Shown here piece by piece: positions 25,960 to 35,063 of a DNA stretch of 64,000 nucleotides. The stretch comes from Puniceibacterium sediminis (lineage in GTDB: Bacteria; Pseudomonadota; Alphaproteobacteria; Rhodobacterales; Rhodobacteraceae). The position numbers and the translations under genes were made by a program. Each line of letters begins with the position of its first letter. The first letter of the stretch is position 1. The notes under the pieces were generated by a model that saw only the letters and a list, made by a program, of their open reading frames with translations, did no database searches and was not told where the DNA came from. The stretch lies in the NCBI RefSeq assembly GCF_900188035.1, contig NZ_FZNN01000005.1, forward strand, positions 62,001 through 126,000. The letters run 5' to 3'.

Positions 25960-26661
25960 TTGTCAGAAACCCGTCGCCCCTCGTTGGCCGATCAAGTTTA
26001 CGATCAACTGATGGCGAAAATTCTGGAAGAGGAGTATTCAGTTGACAGCCGGTTACCCCCCGAAGAGGTCCTGGCCCAGAGTTTCGGCGTATCCCGCCCG
26101 ATTGTGCGCGCAGCGCTTTCGCGGCTACGTGATGACGGAATCGTCCAGTCACGCCGTGGCTCCGGCAGCTATGTCCTACGCCGTCCCGACCGGCAACTGA
26201 TCAGTTTCGTACCACTGGACTCGGTGTCCGAGGTCCAACGGTGTTACGAATTCCGCATCGATGTGGAAGGTGCGGCAGCTGCATGGGCAGCCAGGCGAAG
26301 AGAAGACGAGGATCTGGCCGCCATGGATCACGCCTATCAGGTGATGGAGCAAGCCTACGAACAAAACGCTCTGGGTGTCGAAGCAGATCTGATGCTTCAC
26401 CTCGCGGTGGCGCGCGCCTCGAGAAACTCATTCTTTGCTTCAGTTCTCGAATCTCTTGGAGAACAAATTGCCTTTGGCGTAAAGCTCTCGCGATCCCTGA
26501 CACTTTTGGATACGCCGGTTCGCCAGGAACTCGTGCTGGCTGAACATAGAGCCGTGCTGGACGCGATCCGCCTCAAGCAACCGGAGGTCGCGCAGGCTAC
26601 GATGCGTCATCATATCACTGCCGCTAAGGACCGTATGTTCGTTGGTACACAGGAATCGTAA
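25960..26661 (+). CDS. GntR-family regulator, FCD subfamily, of the TTT operon
   Basis: Start chosen at TTG 25960, because AAAGGAGA lies 5 bases upstream and the winged helix begins at once (LSETRRPSLADQVYDQLMAK). Longer ATG starts have no ribosome site. 233 residues: HTH (SFGVSRPIVRAALSRLRDDG) and FCD domain with YEFRIDVEGAAA, DLMLHLAVARAS and LAEHRAVLDAI metal-site segments. It lies directly downstream of tctA on the same strand and likely controls the RraA-like/dehydrogenase/Tct genes (inference). Confidence 0.85.
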   Translation: MSETRRPSLADQVYDQLMAKILEEEYSVDSRLPPEEVLAQSFGVSRPIVRAALSRLRDDGIVQSRRGSGSYVLRRPDRQLISFVPLDSVSEVQRCYEFRIDVEGAAAAWAARRREDEDLAAMDHAYQVMEQAYEQNALGVEADLMLHLAVARASRNSFFASVLESLGEQIAFGVKLSRSLTLLDTPVRQELVLAEHRAVLDAIRLKQPEVAQATMRHHITAAKDRMFVGTQES

Positions 26662-26822
26662 AAAGTACGGTAAGAGCGCGCCCGACCTGCCTTTGAATAG
26701 CGGACTTTCCCCAAATTCGCACGACAGCATTCCATTTTCGCGCGCGGCCGTTTCAGGCTATAATGGATCTTGGTGCAATGCGCATGCATCTTTGTTTCTT
26801 ATGTCGCTTTAATTTACCGGTA

Positions 26823-26946
26823 CTTAGGTTCAGCATCACCTCTGATCATCCGGGCTGTTTTGATGAACGTGTAGGCGATGGCCGCAGCGTCGCCTGCCCC
26901 TTCCGAGCCCATGAAGAGGTAGTTTTTCCTGCCGGGAATCAGGGGG
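26823..26946 (-). pseudogene. IS66-family transposase C-terminal fragment
   Basis: The minus-strand frame reads PGRKNYLFMGSEGAGDAAAI and then AYTFIKTARMIRGDAEP. This matches the conserved end of IS66 TnpC-type transposases (R-NWLF-GS-GG--AA-IYSLI-TAKL). Nothing else of the element remains. It lies directly after the kdgK stop. Confidence 0.65.
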
Positions 26947-26953
26947 GTCAGGT

Positions 26954-27895
26954 TCAAGAGATTGCACAGTCCAGCGGTACAAGTGCGCCGCGCTGTCCCA
27001 CGACCTGCGCGGCGACTCGACTTCCCTGCTGCACGGCCTGATCAGCCGGTTCTCCCGAGAGCAGACCAGCCAGCACGCCGGCGTTGAAGCTGTCGCCCGC
27101 TGATGTGGTGTCCACAACCGTCCTGACGGGATGGGGCAGAAAAGTGCCAGTCGTGTCTTCGTGGCGAAAAAGAACGGCACCCGGGCCATTCTTGACGATC
27201 ACGGTTCTGGTGTTTCCTTGCAGGTAGCGCGCAAGCGTCGCCTCCGGATTGGCATCACCAAAGTGTTCGGCTTCGTCCTCGAACGAGGGCAGGACAATAT
27301 CGCTGACCGCCGCAGTTTGCGTCACAACCCGGCACATGGTTTGGGCATCCTCCCAGAGTTGCGACCGCAGGTTAGGGTCAAAGGCGATCAGACTGCCCGC
27401 CGCCCGCGTCCGAACCAGTTCGCCAAGTAGCGTCTCGCGCCCGAAATCGTCCAGAATGGCCATGGTGATGCCCGACACATAGACCAGCGCCGCGCCCTTC
27501 ATCGCCTGTGCCAACACATCCGGATCCTGTGCGAGGCGGCGCGCGGCGGATTGGCTGCGCCAGTAGGAAAAGCTGCGTTCGCCGTTCTGCAGCGCAATGA
27601 GGTATAGCCCGACCGTTCGCTCTGGATCACGCAGAACATGGCGCGTGTCTATCCCGGCGCCCTGCATCTTTGCCAGCATAGCGTCCGATACCGCGTCCCG
27701 CCCCACCGCTGTCATGTAGCGGACAGCCCAGCCAGGCTGAAGTTGGCGCAGATACCACGCTGTGTTGAAGGTATCACCGGCAAAGCCGAGCCGAAAATTG
27801 TCCGGGTCCGCGCCGGGTGCAAGTTCGACCATACATTCACCGATGGACACCAGACAACGATGCGCAGGCGAAGAAGAGAAACGTTTTGGATACAT
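26954..27895 (-). CDS. kdgK: 2-keto-3-deoxygluconate kinase (PfkB family)
   Basis: 313 residues from ATG 27895 (a TTG one codon earlier is possible). PfkB signatures are FAGDTFNTAWYLRQL near the N-terminus and VVDTTSAGDSFNAGVLAGLL near the C-terminus, with the catalytic Asp in SAGDSF. It phosphorylates KDG to KDPG in uronate and alginate breakdown. It is divergent from kdgF across ~120 bases and close to a PL15 lyase and an SDR reductase, which fits the KDG assignment. Other sugar kinases of the family remain possible. Confidence 0.85.
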   Translation of the reverse strand: MYPKRFSSSPAHRCLVSIGECMVELAPGADPDNFRLGFAGDTFNTAWYLRQLQPGWAVRYMTAVGRDAVSDAMLAKMQGAGIDTRHVLRDPERTVGLYLIALQNGERSFSYWRSQSAARRLAQDPDVLAQAMKGAALVYVSGITMAILDDFGRETLLGELVRTRAAGSLIAFDPNLRSQLWEDAQTMCRVVTQTAAVSDIVLPSFEDEAEHFGDANPEATLARYLQGNTRTVIVKNGPGAVLFRHEDTTGTFLPHPVRTVVDTTSAGDSFNAGVLAGLLSGEPADQAVQQGSRVAAQVVGQRGALVPLDCAIS

Positions 27896-28014
27896 CAATC
27901 GAAGTAGCCTTTTGAAATTTTGGGGATACTATTGATCATGGGGGCGGTCGGGTGCGACACGATCAAGAGGACGTGACGCACCATCGGGCCGGATAAAACG
28001 AGGAATTGATCGCC

Positions 28015-28326
28015 ATGAACACTTTCCCTGTAGTTTCGACCGGAGAAGACGTGACACGACAGGTCCTGTCCGATCATCCGGACCTCATGGTTGTGGCCTT
28101 CCGGTTCGGCAAGACCGGCGCAGAAGGTGCGCTGCACGATCACCCGCATGTGCAGTCGACCTATGTCGAAAGTGGCCGCTACCGGTTCACGGTGGGCGAC
28201 CGGGAATTTGAGGTCTCGAAAGGGGACAGCTTTGTCGTTCCGTCGGGCGCGCGGCATGGCTGTGTCTGCATCGAACCGGGTTGCCTTGTTGATTGCTTTA
28301 CGCCACGCCGGGACGACTTCCTTTAG
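28015..28326 (+). CDS. kdgF: KdgF-like cupin (unsaturated uronate linearisation)
   Basis: 103 residues from ATG 28015. A single cupin barrel with metal ligands in HDHPHVQSTYVESGRY and a second motif VPSGARHGCVCIEPG. KdgF proteins speed ring opening of 4,5-unsaturated monouronates released by pectin or alginate lyases, giving DEH or DKI. The context (oligoalginate lyase, reductase, KDG kinase) supports this. It converges with the SDR gene. Confidence 0.82.
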   Translation: MNTFPVVSTGEDVTRQVLSDHPDLMVVAFRFGKTGAEGALHDHPHVQSTYVESGRYRFTVGDREFEVSKGDSFVVPSGARHGCVCIEPGCLVDCFTPRRDDFL

Positions 28327-28371
28327 TTGAACGCTCCGGCGCACGACGGACGGGCGCCGGAGCTTGCCGGA

Positions 28372-29115
28372 TCAGCTGAACAGCATCCCGCCGTTGATGT
28401 CGAAATTGGCCCCGGTGACAAAGGACGACTGATCGCTCGCCAGGAAATAGACCATGTTCGCTATATCGGCCGGAACGCCCTGGCGTTTCACGGGGGTTGC
28501 TGCCTCGACGTTCTTGCGTACCTCGGGCTTGGTAAAGACATTGTGGAAATCGGTGTCGATCATGCCCGGGCACAGGGCGTTGACGCGGATGTCCGGCCCC
28601 AACTCCTTGGCCAAACCACGCGTCAGGGTCATCACCGCGCCCTTGGATGCGGCATAGGCCCCGGCTCCGGGTCCGCCACCGTCACGGCCAGCCTGGCTGG
28701 CAAGGTTGACGATCGTGCCCGACTTCATGTGTTCAAGCACGGCTTTGGTCATCATGAAGACGCTGGTCAGGTTCAGGTCCATCACGGCCAGCCAATGGTC
28801 TACAGACATCTCGCGGATCGACTTGCGCGCGATCAGCCCGCCTGAGTTGTTCACCAGAATGTCGATGCTGCCGAACGCCTTTACCGTTGCCGCGACAAGC
28901 GTCGCAACGCCGTCGGCCTTGCTGAGGTCCGCCTGCACTGCGATGGCCTTGCCCCCTGCCCCGGTGATTTCTGCAACCGTCGCGTGGGCACCGTCTGCGC
29001 TCGCGAAATAGCTGATGGCGACGTTTGCACCTTCTGCCGCCAGCCGGACGGCGCAAGCGCGCCCAATGTCACGTCCGCCACCGGTCACAATTGCTGTCTT
29101 GCCTTGAAGTGTCAT
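28372..29115 (-). CDS. SDR oxidoreductase, candidate DEH reductase
   Basis: 247 residues: classical SDR with nucleotide motif VTGGGRDIGRACAVRLAAEG, NNSGG, a catalytic Ser in NLASQAGRDG and the YAASKGAVMTL Tyr/Lys pair. In alginate-using bacteria an SDR reduces 4-deoxy-5-hexoseulose uronate (DEH) to KDG with NAD(P)H. The position between kdgK/kdgF and the PL15 lyase supports that role, but SDR specificity cannot be read from sequence. It lies 34 bases downstream of the lyase stop and is probably co-transcribed with it. Confidence 0.8.
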   Translation of the reverse strand: MTLQGKTAIVTGGGRDIGRACAVRLAAEGANVAISYFASADGAHATVAEITGAGGKAIAVQADLSKADGVATLVAATVKAFGSIDILVNNSGGLIARKSIREMSVDHWLAVMDLNLTSVFMMTKAVLEHMKSGTIVNLASQAGRDGGGPGAGAYAASKGAVMTLTRGLAKELGPDIRVNALCPGMIDTDFHNVFTKPEVRKNVEAATPVKRQGVPADIANMVYFLASDQSSFVTGANFDINGGMLFS

Positions 29116-29149
29116 CTGTCTTCCTTCCGTTTATTCTGATTGTTCGTTG

Positions 29150-31501
29150 TCAGGTTGTCGGTGTAGTGCCCACGTCGAACGTCTTTGGCACGACGACCTT
29201 GAAGCTGTTGTTGTCGGCATCCGTGAAATAGAGGTCGCAGTCGTAGCCCTGATCATCGAGAAAGCTGAACACCCGCCGGGGTGCCGCCAGCGGATAAGGC
29301 ACGATCAGTGTGGCGATGCGCTGGCGTGTCGATTTAGGGAAACGTACGGTCAGGCAGGTGCTGACCGGCAGGCCCTTGATCTCGGACGGGTCGACGTCCG
29401 GAAACCCGGTGTCCTGCGACAGCGTGGCCGCCCCGGCCTCGGACCACAGGACCTGACCGTAAAAACCCGCCTTTGCGCCGGTATAGCGGAAGGTGCTATC
29501 GCCCAGCGCCATTGGCGCATTGGCGTGCAGCCGCCAGTCGATGCTGACCGGCGTTTCCGCATCAATGGCGTCGACGATCACGAAATACTCGCGATTGACG
29601 AAGTAGATGTCGCGCAGGACGCTTGTCACCTCGGGCGACATTGTCTGGTAGGCCGCCGTCGCATCGCCCTGCATGAAGATGTGATCGCCACGGTCTTCGG
29701 CCACCAAAAGACGCCCCGTCGAGCGCATCGCCTGCGCCTTGTCCTTGCCCGCATACTGGCCCTTGCCGTTGATGAGGATGGCGTTCTTGGACAGGGTCTG
29801 CCGCCGCCAGTTCTGATGCATGGTGCTGTTAAAGGCGACGTAGTGACCCGACTGGATCGCCAGATCCTCGCCAAAGGCAGACAGACAGAATGCGTTCTGG
29901 TCGCCATGGCTGTGACTGATCGCCCCGAAGGGCGAGGATTTCATCACGAACTGGATGTGGTTTTCCGGGTCCTGCATCCGGTGTTGAATCCCGACCCAAC
30001 CGATCCCCTTGAACCAGCGCATCGCGTCATCGTCGGATGGTGGCACGGCCTCTACAATCGGGAAATCGGTCCGGTAGAGCATTTCATCAAAGCGGAAATC
30101 CCACCAGCCCCAGTTGTAGAACGCCATTTCGGTGCCCGGGTTGGTGCGTTTGATTTCGTCGTAATACCACTGATAGGCGCCGTTACCGGTCACGCCTGCA
30201 TACTGACGCAGGTTATAGCCAATCTTGATCGCAGGCAGATCGCCCATGGTGCTGTCGTCACCGAATGTGGCACGGCGGGTGTCGGGCGCCTTGGTATACA
30301 GCGGAAAATCCCCGGTCTTCTGAAAGAACGGTCTCTGGTACAGGTCGATGCCCGACCAGCCCTTTAGCAGGTTGGCGGCGTCGATCAGATACGCCATGCC
30401 GGTCATCCAGTAATGCGGACCCTCGGCCCAACCACCGTCGTGATCGCCCCAGGGCGAATAGACGGTGAACAGGAATTCAACGGAATAGTGCAGCCAGCCT
30501 TCGGCCTCTGGTTCGTCGTCCAGAAGGGCAATGGCGGCGGGGATCAGCACCGCAGACACGGCGCGCACGGCGTGGCTGTCGAACGGGAACAACTGGATGT
30601 TGGCGTGCTTGATCAGATGATCGGCCGTCTGGCGGGTCCGCTCCAACAGGGCCTTGCGCACCAGTGCACGCTCGTCCTCGTCCAACTGGTCGTGCAGCCA
30701 GTCATAGCCCCAGGCCAGCGCGAGGTTCACCCGGAAGGCCCATTCGTCGGTATAGGCACGCGACGTGGTTCCAGCGGGGTTCCAGCGTGCCGCGCTCAGC
30801 AGCCACTCCTTGGCCCGGGCCAGCATGGCCGCGTCCCGCGTGACCTGCCCGCCCACCGCCAGATGGCGGATCGCATAAAGCAGCTCCTGACAGTCGATAT
30901 AGGTCTGCCGCCAGATATGCGCGACGCGCTTGTGATCCGGGTATCCTGCGGGTTCGGGGATGATGTCACGCTCCATCCACGGCAGGACGGACCCGGCATG
31001 GAAGGTGGACCATGTGCAATGCTCGGGGTCCTCTGCCACATCCTTACGGAACTGGGTCAGACGCTCGGGGCTCAGCCACAGACGCGGATGCGCGCGTGTC
31101 GCCCTGTCGAAACGGCTGGCACGCGGGGCCAGCGGGGTGTCTGGCAGGCCGTCGGGCAGATGAAAGCGACGGTCCGTGCTCCAGCGGGTCAACGGTTTAC
31201 CGGCAGCATCGCACTGGGCATAAGACCAGTGATAATCCCCTGCAGGCAGCGCAGCGTCCGGCGTGAAAAAGTTCAGCGGGATGCCCGTGAACACATATGT
31301 CGCGGCCTTGGGATAACGCGCGTCGGTCGAGACGCGAAGGGTATAGACTGCCTCGTCCTCGATCACCGGAATCCAGGAAAACCGGGGCGGATTTTCGGCC
31401 AGCACGGTCTCCGCGGTCGGGCCGTACTGGATTGTCAGGCGACCGGCTCTGGGTTCATCAAGCGTGGGAAGGGTCGGGCGTATTCGGGTGTCCGTGGACA
31501 T
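29150..31501 (-). CDS. PL15-family oligoalginate lyase (heparinase II/III-like)
   Basis: 783 residues from ATG 31501 (MSTDTRIRPTLPTLDEPRAG); an ATG 15 codons upstream is possible. It has an N-terminal fibronectin-like beta domain (~1-130), an (alpha/alpha) toroid with PFDSHAVRAVSAVLIPAAIA and WAEGPHYWMTGMAYL, then a beta-sandwich with AISHSHGDQNAFCLSAFG. Those His and Tyr residues match the exo-acting oligoalginate lyase Atu3025 family in length and order. No signal peptide is seen, so it probably acts in the cytosol on imported oligomers, releasing unsaturated monouronate. The importer genes follow upstream on the same strand. Confidence 0.85.
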   Translation of the reverse strand: MSTDTRIRPTLPTLDEPRAGRLTIQYGPTAETVLAENPPRFSWIPVIEDEAVYTLRVSTDARYPKAATYVFTGIPLNFFTPDAALPAGDYHWSYAQCDAAGKPLTRWSTDRRFHLPDGLPDTPLAPRASRFDRATRAHPRLWLSPERLTQFRKDVAEDPEHCTWSTFHAGSVLPWMERDIIPEPAGYPDHKRVAHIWRQTYIDCQELLYAIRHLAVGGQVTRDAAMLARAKEWLLSAARWNPAGTTSRAYTDEWAFRVNLALAWGYDWLHDQLDEDERALVRKALLERTRQTADHLIKHANIQLFPFDSHAVRAVSAVLIPAAIALLDDEPEAEGWLHYSVEFLFTVYSPWGDHDGGWAEGPHYWMTGMAYLIDAANLLKGWSGIDLYQRPFFQKTGDFPLYTKAPDTRRATFGDDSTMGDLPAIKIGYNLRQYAGVTGNGAYQWYYDEIKRTNPGTEMAFYNWGWWDFRFDEMLYRTDFPIVEAVPPSDDDAMRWFKGIGWVGIQHRMQDPENHIQFVMKSSPFGAISHSHGDQNAFCLSAFGEDLAIQSGHYVAFNSTMHQNWRRQTLSKNAILINGKGQYAGKDKAQAMRSTGRLLVAEDRGDHIFMQGDATAAYQTMSPEVTSVLRDIYFVNREYFVIVDAIDAETPVSIDWRLHANAPMALGDSTFRYTGAKAGFYGQVLWSEAGAATLSQDTGFPDVDPSEIKGLPVSTCLTVRFPKSTRQRIATLIVPYPLAAPRRVFSFLDDQGYDCDLYFTDADNNSFKVVVPKTFDVGTTPTT

Positions 31502-31598
31502 GGCATGGCATCCTTGCTGGCGGGAACGGGCAAAGGGGAGGGACACGGCGGCACAACGCCGCGTCCCTCGACCAGGGTCGGTCGGGAGAAGGCCGACC

Positions 31599-33146
31599 CT
31601 AGTTGTACTGACGTTGATAGGCTGCGTTCATCACTTCGATGACCTGCTGGTAGCCCATCTTGTCGAGCGTCTGGATATAGCTGTCCCAGTCCGCCTTCAC
31701 GTCGCCGGACCCAAGGATCCAGGCCTGCTGACGCTCCAGCATGTAGGTGCGCAGGGACGGCCAGAATTTGTCATAGACCTTTTGTTCGTCCTGGTCGAAG
31801 GCAACGCCCAGGAACTGATCGATCAGCAGGTCGTTCGCGTCATAAAGCGCGATGCCTTCGCGCGCCGCCTCGGAGGTCCACTGATCCTCGTAACGGTAAT
31901 CCTGCCAGAACCCGCGCTGGATCTGTGCGCCTACCAGATACATCTGACTGTTGACCGGGCTGTCGCTGTTCAGCACCTCGGGTTTGTAGATCGGCTGACC
32001 GTCCACCATGTCCCAGGTTTCGCCTTCGACACCAAAGTTTGACAGAAGACGACCTTCGTCAGTGAACCAGAAATCGAAATACTTGATCGTCTCGACCGGG
32101 TGCTCGTTCATGTAGGAAATCGCCCAGCCATCCGGCTTGATTGGGATGCGGCGATGTTCTTCCATGCGCACGCCACCCGCAGACTCCGGCGGCAGAAACG
32201 GTATGAGGTTGAAGCCTTCGATCTTGTCCTTGAGCGCGTCGTTGTACCCCGAGGTCGAAGCGAACCAGTCATGAGTCACACCACCCAGGTTTTCAGACAG
32301 CAGATAATCGCGCGACGACGATCCGCGGGTAAAGATTTCCGGGTCGATCAGACCTTCCTTGTACCACTGCGCCACATTGGCCAGCGCGCCCCGATAGGCG
32401 GGCTGTGCGTAGGGATGCACCACCTTACCCTCATCGTTCACGTAGAAGTCGTGATAGGTGTCCGACCCCGAGGAACGTGCATCCCACAGCGTCAGAAGGC
32501 GGTTCACCTCTTCCCACTGGCGCGAGAAGTAGGGAATTTCATCCTTCAGCCCGTTGCCGTTCGGATCGTCGTTGCGGAACGCGGTCAGGACGGCGTGCAG
32601 CTCTTCTACGTTCTGCGGCTGTTCCAGCCCCAGTTTGTCGAGCCAGTCCTGACGCACATACCACGCCCGACCGTATTTGCCGTCTGGCAGATAGGGGATG
32701 TAGTAATAGTTGCCATCGTAGGAGGAAATCGCCTCCATCAGGCCAGGGTGACTGTCCCAAAAGGCCTGGATGTGCGGCGCATGTTCTTTGACCAGATCGT
32801 TCAACGGTAGAAAGGCGCCTTCGGGTCCGTACTGGTTCACCGGCTGCTGGATCAGGTGACCGCCAACGATGTCGGGCATGTTTCCTTGGGCGATCAGCAG
32901 GTTCATCGCCTCGTTGCTGTCGGTGCTGTTGCGCCCCGCCGTTGCATCCTTGAGGCAGATGTTCGTCAGCTCACAGGCCTTTTTCTCGACCGTGTAGCTT
33001 TCGTCATAACCCTGGGCGCGGGGCCAGTGCATGTGGATCGTCAGTTCCATCGGCTTGTCGACGACCTGAAGATGGCTATCGGCGAAGGCGGGCGCGGTCA
33101 GCGCCGAAGTCGCCAGAAAAGCCGAGGCGAGAGTGAATGTACGCAT
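31599..33146 (-). CDS. ABC importer solute-binding protein, oligoalginate (AlgQ) type
   Basis: 515 residues from ATG 33146 (GGGAGG upstream), with a signal peptide MRTFTLASAFLATSALTAPA to FADS. The mature protein carries an EF-hand-like calcium loop NDDPNGNGLKDEIPYFSRQW, as in the Sphingomonas alginate-binding proteins AlgQ1/AlgQ2, and a late aromatic-rich region. It is periplasmic and hands oligosaccharide to the permeases encoded upstream on the same strand. The nearby lyase supports oligoalginate as ligand; other uronate oligomers are possible. Confidence 0.85.
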   Translation of the reverse strand: MRTFTLASAFLATSALTAPAFADSHLQVVDKPMELTIHMHWPRAQGYDESYTVEKKACELTNICLKDATAGRNSTDSNEAMNLLIAQGNMPDIVGGHLIQQPVNQYGPEGAFLPLNDLVKEHAPHIQAFWDSHPGLMEAISSYDGNYYYIPYLPDGKYGRAWYVRQDWLDKLGLEQPQNVEELHAVLTAFRNDDPNGNGLKDEIPYFSRQWEEVNRLLTLWDARSSGSDTYHDFYVNDEGKVVHPYAQPAYRGALANVAQWYKEGLIDPEIFTRGSSSRDYLLSENLGGVTHDWFASTSGYNDALKDKIEGFNLIPFLPPESAGGVRMEEHRRIPIKPDGWAISYMNEHPVETIKYFDFWFTDEGRLLSNFGVEGETWDMVDGQPIYKPEVLNSDSPVNSQMYLVGAQIQRGFWQDYRYEDQWTSEAAREGIALYDANDLLIDQFLGVAFDQDEQKVYDKFWPSLRTYMLERQQAWILGSGDVKADWDSYIQTLDKMGYQQVIEVMNAAYQRQYN

Positions 33147-33172
33147 GGTTTCCTCCCTATTGCGCAAGATGG

Positions 33173-34054
33173 TCATTCCTTGACTCCACCGAGCAACATG
33201 CCCTTGTTGAAGTACTTCTGCAGGAACGGGTAAATCAGCAGGATCGGGATGATCGAGCAGACGATGATCGCGGCACTCACCGTCTCGAACGAATAGACCG
33301 AGGTGAGCAGAGTGTTGGCAAAGGTCTCGTCATCGGACAGTTCGACGATGACGTGGCGCAGATAAACCTGCAGCGGGATCTTGTCCTCGTCCTGAAGCAG
33401 CACCATCGCCCAGAAGAATCCGTTCCAGCGCGACACGATGCAAAACAGCGCCACGGTCGCGATGGCCGGTTTCGACAGCGGCATGTAGACCTTCCAAAGC
33501 ACCTGGAATTCGTTGGCGCCATCCATCCGCGCAGCCTCTTCAAAGCTCTGCGGGATGCCTTCAAAGAAGTTGCGCAGCAGGATGATGTTGAAGCCGTTGA
33601 CCGCGAAACCGATGATGATGCCGAAATAGCTGTCGAGCAGCCCCAGATCCCGCATGTTCAGAAAGAACGGGATCATCCCGGCGTGAAACCACATGGTGAA
33701 GGCCACCATCAGGTTCCAGAATCTGCGCCCGTACAGTTGCGAACGCGACAGGGCATAGGCACCGGGGATGATGAACGCGAGGCTCATCAGCGTGCCGAAG
33801 ATCGTGTAGATAAAGGTGTTCTTGTACGAGATCCAGAACATCGGCTCGGACAGAACCTGCTTGTAAGCCTCAAGCGTGAAGCCCACGGGCGTCAGGATCA
33901 CATTGCCAGCGCGAGCTTCGAAACCGGTGCTCATCGACAGCGACGCAATGTAGATGAAGGGATACAGCGCCGAGAGTGTGAACATCCCGATCAGCACCAT
34001 GTTCAGGATCACAAAGGCCTTGTCGCCGCGTGAATAGAGATTCATGTTCAGCAT
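33173..34054 (-). CDS. ABC importer permease (AlgM2-like)
   Basis: 293 residues with six predicted membrane helices. The EAA cytoplasmic loop is EEAARMDGANEFQVLWKVYM, which docks the ATPase. It ends in FLQKYFNKGMLLGGVKE, the usual C-terminus of CUT1/LplC-type permeases. It lies 13 bases downstream of its partner permease and 26 bases before the binding-protein start, so it is one transcription unit. Confidence 0.88.
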   Translation of the reverse strand: MLNMNLYSRGDKAFVILNMVLIGMFTLSALYPFIYIASLSMSTGFEARAGNVILTPVGFTLEAYKQVLSEPMFWISYKNTFIYTIFGTLMSLAFIIPGAYALSRSQLYGRRFWNLMVAFTMWFHAGMIPFFLNMRDLGLLDSYFGIIIGFAVNGFNIILLRNFFEGIPQSFEEAARMDGANEFQVLWKVYMPLSKPAIATVALFCIVSRWNGFFWAMVLLQDEDKIPLQVYLRHVIVELSDDETFANTLLTSVYSFETVSAAIIVCSIIPILLIYPFLQKYFNKGMLLGGVKE

Positions 34055-34067
34055 GGTCCTGTCCTCC

Positions 34068-35063
34068 TCACCACAGCGATGTGCGTGAATAGCGCTTGGA
34101 AATCGTGTTCGCGCTCATCACCAGAACAAAGGCGACAACGGCGTTGAACAGACCCGCGGCGGCGGCAAGATCGTATTGACCGCCCTGGATGCCCTGCCGG
34201 TAGATGAAGGTGTTGACCACATCCGCCGTCTCATAGGTCGCAGGCTGGTAGAGCAGGATGATCATCTCGAAACTGACTTCGAGCATGTTGCCGATACGAA
34301 TGATCAGCATGATGATGATCGTCGGCAGGATCGACGGCACGGTGATTTTCCACACCATCTGCCATCGCGATGCCCCGTCCACGACCGCGCTTTCGTATAG
34401 CGTGGGCGAGATACCGGCGATTGCGGCGAGGTAGACGATGGATTGGAAGCCGGCCTCTTGCCAGATCGTGGTGCCGACAAAGATCGGCCTGAACCATTCG
34501 GCCTTGGTCAGGAAATACACCGGATCGACCCCGAACCATCCCATGATCGTGTTGACGATGCCCGCAGATGGCGAAAAGGCCGTGATGACAATACCGGCGA
34601 TGATCACGGAACTGATGAAGTGCGGCAGGTAAACGATGGTCTGCGCCGTCTTCTTAAAGGTCTGGTGCAGCACTTCGTTGAACATGAGCGCCAGCAGAAT
34701 CGGCATGGGAAAGCCGAAAACCAGGCTCAGCATGCTAATGTAGATCGTGTTGCGTAGCGCCCGCAGGAACTGATCGTTGCCGAACAACGTATAGAAATGT
34801 TCCAGCCCGACCCAGGGACTGCCCGCGACACCGCGGAACACGCTGAAATCCTTGAACGCGATCTGCAGCCCGTACATCGGCTTGTACAGGAACACGAGCA
34901 GCCAGATGATGGTGGGTAGCAGCAGCACATAAAGCTGCCATTCGCGGCGCAGGTGGTCGCCGACACGCTGAACCCGGCCGGGGCGGCGAATTCGCAGGGC
35001 CTCTTTGGCCTCAGCGACCAGTTCTTCGGTCGACCCTCCGGTCGTGTTGTTTGGATCCATCAT
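34068..35063 (-). CDS. ABC importer permease (AlgM1-like)
   Basis: 331 residues. A hydrophilic N-terminal extension (~45 residues) is followed by six membrane helices; the EAA-type loop is ESAVVDGASRWQMVWKITVP. LplB/AlgM1-type permeases have this layout. Its ATG overlaps the stop of the ATPase gene by 4 bases, indicating translational coupling. Confidence 0.88.
   Translation of the reverse strand: MMDPNNTTGGSTEELVAEAKEALRIRRPGRVQRVGDHLRREWQLYVLLLPTIIWLLVFLYKPMYGLQIAFKDFSVFRGVAGSPWVGLEHFYTLFGNDQFLRALRNTIYISMLSLVFGFPMPILLALMFNEVLHQTFKKTAQTIVYLPHFISSVIIAGIVITAFSPSAGIVNTIMGWFGVDPVYFLTKAEWFRPIFVGTTIWQEAGFQSIVYLAAIAGISPTLYESAVVDGASRWQMVWKITVPSILPTIIIMLIIRIGNMLEVSFEMIILLYQPATYETADVVNTFIYRQGIQGGQYDLAAAAGLFNAVVAFVLVMSANTISKRYSRTSLW

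Noticed and set aside
29147-30367. A 406-codon plus-strand frame opposite the PL15 lyase
   Set aside because: It is an antisense shadow of a well-supported lyase gene in GC-rich DNA and has no recognisable domains.
30413-31642. A 409-codon plus-strand frame opposite the lyase start
   Set aside because: Antisense shadow caused by third-position GC bias.
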